Positions 1 through 5,537 of a stretch of DNA of 5,537 bases are shown here, in pieces. The notes beneath the pieces were generated by a model. It saw only the letters and a program-made list of their open reading frames with translations, had not been told where the DNA came from and ran no database searches. The stretch comes from Candidatus Cloacimonadota bacterium (GTDB lineage Bacteria; Cloacimonadota; Cloacimonadia; Cloacimonadales; Cloacimonadaceae), in NCBI GenBank assembly GCA_028681035.1, contig JAQUJJ010000191.1, positions 1-5,537 of the forward strand, in the 5' to 3' direction. The position numbers and the translations under genes were made by a program. Numbering within the stretch: position 1 is the stretch's first letter; each line of letters opens with the position of its first letter.

Positions 1-1320
1 GACTTGGATTCCTTTATCAATTAGCGTATTGCTCACAATATAACCTCTATGGCAATGAGTAGGGTCCTCTTCGCTACACATCAAAGCCACTTTTTTACCA
101 GACTGTGCCAAGTTGATCAACTCCCGAATTCCTATCAGATACCAGTCCTTTTGTTCTATGTACTCTCGAATGATTTTGCCATCTGAACTGAGGACACTCT
201 TGTCTTCTGGGCGACCTCCCAAAGCAGAACCCATGTATTTATACTTGATGCCGATATCTTTCAGGCTTAACTTCAATTGCTGTTGATTGAATTGAGTAGC
301 GTATTTGCTGCTTGGTACTGAACGAATATCCACGAGGATTTCGATTTTGTTAAGCTCAAGCAATTCCAACAAGTTAGCTATTTCATGATTACTGTGGCCA
401 ATGGTGTATATCTCTGTTTTCCGAGAATCAGATACCTCACCAATGGGATCCGAACGCTGCTCATCTTCGCATTGGGCTACTTTGACCACTGCGATACCGC
501 CAGTAATAGTTGGTTCCTTGTCAAAAACTAGTCTTGCTTTCAGATACTCGTAGCTTCGGATTTGATCTAATACTTGCGTTACTCTAACATTGTGTAGGTG
601 GTGGACTACCGTGCTGGCAGTTGATATCGTAAAAGCCATTAGATACAAATACAGATAATGATAGTTTGGCTCTTCGGCATCAACCGTATTAGTAGACATT
701 ATTAGTGTATTACCACTCTGAATAGCCTCCCTGATGGCTGGCTGACGAATCAACTTCAATAGACCTATTGAACTGATAATGACGACCTTGTTCCATGATT
801 TCGTCCATTCTGCAAGCTGTTTAATATATCTTGAAGAGTCGATCAAGCAGATCAAATTATCGGTTCTTCCTTGAATCTTCGCAGAAGAAAGCTTGGTTAT
901 ATCATTTGCAGATATAATGTATGGGTCTCGACTATCAGACAATAACTCAATGTTTCCAACTGAGCAGAAGTAAGGTGGTGTATTATCTCTCAACAGGATC
1001 TTGAATTTTACAGGATAAAGCTGATCAGTCCTTGTAATTACTCTTATTCCTTGATTGAATATTCGTTCAGTGTAAAGCGAGGCAGTCCCTCCTAGTTCCA
1101 GAAGCTTCGTGATTCTCAGAGCCATATCCTCATCAACAGCAATTGTCTTAGCTATCTCTTCAACATTCATGCCGAAAAGGGCCTGAGGTCCAGGCAATCC
1201 CATTTCTCTGATCTTGTAGGCTATATTTGAATACTCCTGAGCAGCTAGGGGAATCCACTCCGATCTGGAGTGTTTGTAGGTTAAGAGGAATATTACCTGT
1301 GCGTCTTTATCCATAATCAT
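1..1320 (-). CDS. DprA-like / DUF488 fusion protein (3' end outside window)
   Basis: This frame is open for 440 codons from an ATG at 1320 to the window edge, so the C-terminus is missing. Residues about 1-130 resemble the DprA front end: a helical region with an LPGPQALFGM stretch (42-51), then GIRVITRTDQLYP (91-103) and RDNTPPYFCSVGNIELL (111-127), matching the family pattern 'G..vit..D..YP..L....d.PP.l...G'. Residues 130-260 occupy the Rossmann position but lack DprA's SGxARGID-type loop, so this part is degenerate. Residues about 302-440 are a DUF488 domain: YTIGHSN (305-311), VDIRSVPSSKYATQFN (330-345), YKYMGSALGGRPED (360-373) and the signature C415-x7-C423-H424-R425. DprA binds ssDNA and loads RecA; the biochemical role of DUF488 is unknown. 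The ATG at 1320 overlaps the upstream stop as ATGA; an in-frame ATG at 1314 is the alternative. No Shine-Dalgarno site is well placed, which suggests coupling to the helicase gene. DUF488 is the secure call; DprA-like is likely. Confidence 0.8.
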   Translation of the reverse strand, partial: MIMDKDAQVIFLLTYKHSRSEWIPLAAQEYSNIAYKIREMGLPGPQALFGMNVEEIAKTIAVDEDMALRITKLLELGGTASLYTERIFNQGIRVITRTDQLYPVKFKILLRDNTPPYFCSVGNIELLSDSRDPYIISANDITKLSSAKIQGRTDNLICLIDSSRYIKQLAEWTKSWNKVVIISSIGLLKLIRQPAIREAIQSGNTLIMSTNTVDAEEPNYHYLYLYLMAFTISTASTVVHHLHNVRVTQVLDQIRSYEYLKARLVFDKEPTITGGIAVVKVAQCEDEQRSDPIGEVSDSRKTEIYTIGHSNHEIANLLELLELNKIEILVDIRSVPSSKYATQFNQQQLKLSLKDIGIKYKYMGSALGGRPEDKSVLSSDGKIIREYIEQKDWYLIGIRELINLAQSGKKVALMCSEEDPTHCHRGYIVSNTLIDKGIQV

Positions 1321-3425
1321 TTCGTATCTTTTACACTCCCTAACGTGAATGGATATACCTTTCCAACCCCATTGATCCTAAGCATCCTACCCACAATTGT
1401 TAAAGTCCATCTTGAATTGACGAAATCGTCTATTAACAAAACAGGAGACATCCTTACGGATGCCTTTACCGTCCAGTTGTTTATACTGTTTTCTACCTGT
1501 TGTTGGCTGTTTTCATACTTATGAATCGATATTTTCGATGTATTCGAAATTGATATGACATCCAACACCGGGATCCTCAGTTTGGTTGCGAGCCTGTTAG
1601 CAAAATCAACAATGACTCTCGACCGACCGACTGATGGAATAAATGTAATCCATTCAGGAAAAGGATTTGGTGCCCATTGTTTTGTTATCAAATAAACTGC
1701 AGCATTTACTACATCCTCTGTCAAAAGTGCATTGTCTTTAATGCATCTTCTGATTACACTTCCCCAGCCAGCATTCTCCAGATATCCCAATGCTCTGCCT
1801 TGTTCAATAACTTCTTCCTTGGGAATCACAATCGTGGGTTTTTTCTGTAAATTGGTACTTAGTTCCAAGCTGTTTGGCCACCTTTTACGTGGATCAATAA
1901 CTACATAATCCTGATGTAAGAACTCAAGAGCCTTCTGTACTGTTCCCTGTGAAGGATCAGCCGGTAATAAACCATGATTACAATTAACACAAATACCGCA
2001 ATCCTGAGTAGTGTGATCGTCTAATTCATTGGCGATGAATCTCATCAGACAACCTTCATGAGAGATGTAAACTTTCATTCTTTCTCTTTCACGAATGCGG
2101 GTTGATTTTACTTGATCCTTCCTCTGTTGGTCGTAAGTCCATGGCTTCACAGTTCTACTATAATCATAACCGTTTTTTATAAAATAGCCATCAATGAGCA
2201 GATGTTTCAATGCTTTTTCGAGCCGTGAAGATCTCATGTTGAGCTTTCTACAGATTTGTCCCTGTGTTGCCGCGGTTACTGAATTTAGAAAATTCATGAC
2301 TGCTTTCTCCTCTTCTTCAGTAGGAAAGGCTTCTCGCATAAAATAATCCAGTATCTCATCTTCCTCACTTCCATGGAGTAAAATACCATAAGATTCAGGG
2401 ACTTCACGTCCCGCCCTGCCAACTTGCTGGTAGTATGCTATAGCTGATCCTGGAGCTTGATAATGGATAACAAAGTTCAGGTCGGGCTTGTCATATCCCA
2501 TCCCTAGAGCTGACGTTGAGACTAGGACTTTGATCTTATTTTCTAACAGTTTCTGTTCGAGAATTGGACTAAGATCCTGTTTGTTGTCGTCAAGCACATC
2601 CCCACCCCAATAATGATGGCAATTTATGCCACATTGCTTCAACCAGTTTGATACTCTGAAGACGTCCCCCCTTGTCAGGCAGTAAACAACTCCAGAACCT
2701 TTTAGTTTGGGTATTGTATCTGCCAACCATGCAAGTCTCTCTGCAATCGTTGGCAATACAATATTCTGAAGTTTCAAACCAGATCTGCTGAGTTTTCCTC
2801 TCATGACCGAAAATCCTGACCCCAATTGTTCTTCAAGATCTTTAACAACCCTATCATTGGCTGTGGCAGTAGTGCCAATAACTGGAATACCAGTAAATAC
2901 ATTAGAAACTATGCTCTTGATGCGACGATAATCTGGGCGGAAATCATGTCCCCAGTCTGATATGCAATGCACTTCGTCTACTACAAATGCACCTATCCTA
3001 CCCATGGCTGGCACGATCTCGGGTAGGAAGTTCTGGCTGGATAGCCTTTCCGGGGAGATCAACAACAAGTCATACGCGTTTCGCTTGAGCCCATCCTGGA
3101 TCGAGTTCCATTCCTTTGTATTAGATGAATTGATGGTTGTGGCTCGAAGTCCCAATTTGTTGGCATTATAGATTTGGTTACGCATCAAAGCAAGGAGAGG
3201 TGAGATAATTAGCGTGGGACCTTTCCCAAGTTCTCGATTGATCTTGGTCATAATAAAGTAAACAACACTCTTGCCCCAACCTGTCTTTTGTACTATAAGA
3301 AGCCGACCACTTTTAGTCAGGATATGTTCTATAGCCTCAAGCTGTCCAGGACGGAATTCGGCTGAAGCGCCAAACATCTGCTTTATTAGCTGCCTGGCCC
3401 TATCACGAATCTGCTCGGTATTCAT
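1317..3425 (-). CDS. RecQ-like (RqlH-type) DNA helicase with C-terminal PRTase-like domain
   Basis: This is a predicted ATP-dependent 3'-5' DNA helicase. All superfamily 2 RecQ motifs are visible: FRPGQLEAIEHIL (24-36), Walker A QKTGWGKS (46-53), Ia TLIISPLLALMRNQ (71-84), Walker B DEVH (150-153) running into the RecQ aromatic loop CISDWGHDFRPDY (154-166), III TTATA (185-189), V STSALGMGYDKPD (303-315) and VI QQVGRAGR (333-340). DEVH replaces the usual DEAH. A winged-helix-like stretch lies at about 375-420. Cysteines 459, 476, 479 and 482 fit the RecQ zinc site. No HRDC domain is seen. Residues about 530-700 look like a phosphoribosyltransferase fold, with PSVGRSRVIVDFANRLA (597-613) and a PRPP-loop-like VLLIDDFVNSRWTLT (662-676). 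This layout matches the RqlH type of RecQ-like helicases, described in Mycobacterium smegmatis. The start overlaps the brxL-like stop as ATGA with no clear ribosome site of its own. The helicase call is very firm; the PRTase domain's activity is uncertain. Confidence 0.9.
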   Translation of the reverse strand: MNTEQIRDRARQLIKQMFGASAEFRPGQLEAIEHILTKSGRLLIVQKTGWGKSVVYFIMTKINRELGKGPTLIISPLLALMRNQIYNANKLGLRATTINSSNTKEWNSIQDGLKRNAYDLLLISPERLSSQNFLPEIVPAMGRIGAFVVDEVHCISDWGHDFRPDYRRIKSIVSNVFTGIPVIGTTATANDRVVKDLEEQLGSGFSVMRGKLSRSGLKLQNIVLPTIAERLAWLADTIPKLKGSGVVYCLTRGDVFRVSNWLKQCGINCHHYWGGDVLDDNKQDLSPILEQKLLENKIKVLVSTSALGMGYDKPDLNFVIHYQAPGSAIAYYQQVGRAGREVPESYGILLHGSEEDEILDYFMREAFPTEEEEKAVMNFLNSVTAATQGQICRKLNMRSSRLEKALKHLLIDGYFIKNGYDYSRTVKPWTYDQQRKDQVKSTRIRERERMKVYISHEGCLMRFIANELDDHTTQDCGICVNCNHGLLPADPSQGTVQKALEFLHQDYVVIDPRKRWPNSLELSTNLQKKPTIVIPKEEVIEQGRALGYLENAGWGSVIRRCIKDNALLTEDVVNAAVYLITKQWAPNPFPEWITFIPSVGRSRVIVDFANRLATKLRIPVLDVISISNTSKISIHKYENSQQQVENSINNWTVKASVRMSPVLLIDDFVNSRWTLTIVGRMLRINGVGKVYPFTLGSVKDTK

Positions 3426-5479
3426 GATGATGACTTCACATAGGTAACTTCAAATGCACGGCACTTCCGATATCTCTGATTCCTATTCTCTAAGGCAAAG
3501 GCGTCCTTGTTATCAAATGGTTGGAAGATGTCCAGTCCTCTGCCAGGGATGATCTTCCAGCCGTTATCGCTTTGGATGTAGCGGTCATGGATTGTGTCGT
3601 CGATCTCATAGGTGAAGGTAATCCCTGCCAGGTTACAGGAGCTAGCTATCTGTCGGAAATACTCATCCTGATTGGAGTCCTGATACTCACTGTGTTTGGT
3701 GATGAGATGCACTTCCACTTCATCTGCATCGGTTTTGATCGCTGCCACCACTTCCATGAATTCCATCAAATTGCGAGCCTGAAAAAAAGCACTGATAAAG
3801 GGATCTTTGATCTCAATTCGTTTCGAGCCCTTCAGATACTTAGCAAAAAGCCTATGATAGGATATCCCGGTCTGGTTATCCTGGATAGAGATATTCCCCT
3901 GCTTCAATACGGGCGTTTCTGGCGCATCTTTTTGTTGGGGTCGAGTACTTTCACCAGATTCTGGTTCAGACGCCTCTGTGGGCTCATTTTCGTCATCTGG
4001 GGCAGAATCATTCGCATGGTAGTAGCGTGGGTATTGTATCTCCTCAGCGGTCTTAACAAAATGCAGGATTCCGTCATGATCAGTATAAGCAAAACGAACA
4101 GGTTCGTAGGTCTTGTCTATACGCATCAATTGGTCTTTCACACGTTTCCGGTTCTCCATTGCGTACTCGAGCAATTCCTTAATCTCGTCTATTGAAGCTT
4201 TCTGATCCGGATAAATCACCTTCATCAAGCCGGAGAAGGTCTTCTGCACCCCGTCTCTGTCTCTCGTGGAGATATCTGAAACCAGCTCAAAATGCTCCCT
4301 ATACAGGGGGGAGAAATCAGAATTACGAAACGCCCTAAGTATCTCTGCCAGATAATCCACTACAAAGCCATAGCCAGATGAGAACATCTCACCTCTAATT
4401 ATCGGCACTTCCCAGCCCGGCAGATAGCCATGCAGCCTGTCCAAATAGGCGGAATCATAATACTGCTCCGGTAGTTCATCAAACAGATCAGAGTGCTTCA
4501 GCATGTAAGCCACATTATGCTGAGTGTTGCCTACAAAGGTCATAGATGCTTCTGCACCCAGGGTTTCAATACCACGTGAAAATGTCTTGTTTGCCATGTA
4601 GTTCTTCATGATATCTACCAAGGCTTTATCCGCTTTCTTCTTGCGTCCGGCGAATTCATCAAAAGCGACTACATCCCAGAAGCCCACCAGCCCAATCCTG
4701 CCATTGGAGTTGTTCACAAAGAGCTTTGGAACTGATACTTCTCCCCCTGAGATCAAAATACCATGCGGGGAGAATTCAGAATAGATATGCGACTTACCAG
4801 TTCCCTTGGGACCTAGCTCGATCAGGTTGTAATTTCTCTCACAATATGGTACCAGACGTGTAAGCTGCATCAACTTCAACCTTCTACTCATGGTCTCGGG
4901 ATTGAAACCTATGCTTTGGATCAGCAGATCAATCCACTCATCACTCGTGAATTCAGAGCGTTTCTGCAGAAAGCTATCCATATCGAACTTGGACATCTGG
5001 ATCGGCTTAATGGAGTTTAGAAGCCAGGGGCTGCTTTCTTTGTCTTCCGTATAAAGATACTCCACTTCAGCGATGCACCACACACCGCTCACCAGCAGTT
5101 TAGGATGATTCTTAATAATCTCAGTACTAACCACAACTTTAGAGATGCCCATATTGGAGAAGCTTGCCTGATAGCAGTCCTTTTTCTCGTTCAATGTCAC
5201 CGCAATCTTGTCGATCACCTTATTGATTCTGGCTTCTTTAACGTTGGACTTGGTGAGTTCAGCATCCCGCCGGTGAACATAGTGCTTCTCTAGGATGCCT
5301 TTCACCGTATCGATTCCAGCCTGAATCTCTGCCTCATCGGATGTAGCGCAATACTGCCCTAAAAGGTACTCCAGCACATAGGTAGGAACAATAGCATTGC
5401 ATTTAACGGTCTTAACCAGGTCTTTCCGGACTACCAAGCCCTGAAAATGCTCATTGATCTTCTCATCCAATCTATTCAT
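3422..5479 (-). CDS. brxL: BrxL-family AAA+ ATPase with C-terminal MIT_C (PLD-like) domain
   Basis: The first 460 or so residues match BrxL, the AAA+ factor of BREX phage defence that assembles on DNA. A BrxL N-terminal domain covers about 1-170. The ATPase core has Walker A GPKGTGKS (223-230), ISGGEVSVPKLFVNN (243-257), Walker B VVAFDEFAG (270-278, D274/E275), a sensor-1-like FVGNTQ (315-320) and YLDRLHGYLPGWEVP (345-359) with a candidate arginine finger R348. An acidic, Pro/Ser/Glu-rich linker (about 489-525) follows. Residues about 528-682 resemble the MIT_C domain of MITD1, which has a phospholipase-D-like fold: IEIKDPFI (555-562), IHDRYIQSDNGWKI (630-643) and GRGLDIF (646-652). I see no Lon serine-lysine protease motif, so the usual description 'Lon-like' would mislead here. 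The 685-residue length is normal for BrxL despite the domain swap. It is the first gene of the visible operon, with AGGAG seven bases before the ATG. It almost never uses the ATA codon, unlike its two neighbours. BrxL-type ATPase is firm; any role in classical BREX is unproven. Confidence 0.85.
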   Translation of the reverse strand: MNRLDEKINEHFQGLVVRKDLVKTVKCNAIVPTYVLEYLLGQYCATSDEAEIQAGIDTVKGILEKHYVHRRDAELTKSNVKEARINKVIDKIAVTLNEKKDCYQASFSNMGISKVVVSTEIIKNHPKLLVSGVWCIAEVEYLYTEDKESSPWLLNSIKPIQMSKFDMDSFLQKRSEFTSDEWIDLLIQSIGFNPETMSRRLKLMQLTRLVPYCERNYNLIELGPKGTGKSHIYSEFSPHGILISGGEVSVPKLFVNNSNGRIGLVGFWDVVAFDEFAGRKKKADKALVDIMKNYMANKTFSRGIETLGAEASMTFVGNTQHNVAYMLKHSDLFDELPEQYYDSAYLDRLHGYLPGWEVPIIRGEMFSSGYGFVVDYLAEILRAFRNSDFSPLYREHFELVSDISTRDRDGVQKTFSGLMKVIYPDQKASIDEIKELLEYAMENRKRVKDQLMRIDKTYEPVRFAYTDHDGILHFVKTAEEIQYPRYYHANDSAPDDENEPTEASEPESGESTRPQQKDAPETPVLKQGNISIQDNQTGISYHRLFAKYLKGSKRIEIKDPFISAFFQARNLMEFMEVVAAIKTDADEVEVHLITKHSEYQDSNQDEYFRQIASSCNLAGITFTYEIDDTIHDRYIQSDNGWKIIPGRGLDIFQPFDNKDAFALENRNQRYRKCRAFEVTYVKSSS

Positions 5480-5486
5480 CTTTGGT

Positions 5487-5491
5487 CTCCT
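5487..5491 (-). promoter_or_regulatory. Ribosome binding site of the brxL-like gene
   Basis: On the minus strand AGGAG lies seven bases before the ATG at 5479, an ideal Shine-Dalgarno position. It fixes the start of the 685-residue protein. It is the only strong ribosome site among the three genes; the other two starts rely on ATGA overlaps. Confidence 0.85.
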
Positions 5492-5505
5492 GTCACTTAA
5501 AAATC

Positions 5506-5527
5506 CATCTCGAACATCTTCGAGATG
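5506..5527 (-). repeat. Perfect 9-bp inverted repeat / hairpin in the operon leader
   Basis: CATCTCGAA and its exact complement TTCGAGATG flank a four-base spacer. Read on the minus strand, the repeat is followed by GATTTTTAAG, so it could form a small intrinsic terminator that ends transcription from a gene to the right, or an attenuator in the leader of this operon. Only four of nine stem pairs are G-C and the T-run is five bases, so it would be a weak terminator. A dyad this close to the start (27 bases from the ATG) could equally be an operator for a dimeric repressor. The symmetry is certain; the function is not. Confidence 0.6.
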
Positions 5528-5537
5528 CTATAAGTCT

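Noticed and set aside
2962..3171. 69-codon plus-strand open frame opposite the helicase gene
   Set aside because: It is antisense to conserved RecQ motifs around Walker B, and its product resembles no family I know.
2708..4042. Shared 14-base string TGGGTATTGTATCT at about 2708 and 4029
   Set aside because: The copies fall in different genes and different reading frames, with no conserved flanks. One such match by chance in this length is only mildly surprising.
3904..4092. 62-codon minus-strand frame inside the brxL-like gene
   Set aside because: It is out of frame with the gene across the acidic linker, with a basic, low-information product; an alternative-frame shadow.
3521..4195. 224-codon plus-strand open frame opposite the brxL-like gene
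   Set aside because: It lies antisense inside a gene with clear motifs. Its product is Phe/Leu/Ile-rich with no recognisable domain and no ribosome site that I can support.
5105..5293. 62-codon plus-strand frame near the start of the brxL-like gene
   Set aside because: It is antisense to the BrxL N-terminal domain with no supporting motif or signal.
3422..5479. Calling the whole window a classical BREX locus
   Set aside because: Only a BrxL-type ATPase is present, and its C-terminus is atypical. The defining pglZ and brxC genes are not in the window.
5527..5532. TATAGC on the minus strand as a possible -10 box for the operon
   Set aside because: It matches the consensus at only four of six bases, and the place for a -35 box lies beyond the window edge, so a promoter cannot be supported.
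1..5537. CRISPR array, tRNA, rRNA or insertion-sequence ends
   Set aside because: No regularly spaced repeats, cloverleaf-like sequence or transposase gene was seen. The only noncoding stretch is the 58-base leader at the right end.

Overview
The window is almost entirely coding. It holds three tightly packed genes, all on the minus strand and so read from right to left. By eye it is bacterial DNA of moderate, slightly AT-leaning base composition. I cannot name the organism from the sequence.

Layout from right to left: (1) 5480-5537 is a short leader with a perfect 9-bp inverted repeat and a good Shine-Dalgarno site. (2) 3422-5479 encodes a 685-residue BrxL-family AAA+ ATPase. Its C-terminus looks like a phospholipase-D-like MIT_C domain, where BREX BrxL proteins carry a Lon-protease-like domain. 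(3) 1317-3425 encodes a 702-residue RecQ-type helicase with four zinc-ligand cysteines and a C-terminal phosphoribosyltransferase (PRTase)-like domain, the layout of RqlH-type helicases. (4) 1-1320 encodes a fusion of a degenerate DprA-like module with a DUF488 domain. It is cut off at the left window edge after 440 codons. Both junctions are ATGA stop/start overlaps, so this is one operon with coupled translation.

Taken together, the genes look like an accessory genome-defence or foreign-DNA-handling cassette: a DNA-associated AAA+ motor related to an anti-phage factor, a 3'-5' helicase with a PRTase domain, and a DprA-like/DUF488 protein. The last two resemble the competence set ComFA (zinc helicase), ComFC (PRTase) and DprA (ssDNA binding, RecA loading), here rearranged into two fusion proteins. 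The core BREX genes pglZ, brxC and pglX are not in the window, so I cannot tell whether this is the edge of a BREX locus or a separate system. The defence role is inferred from gene families and context; nothing in the window proves it.
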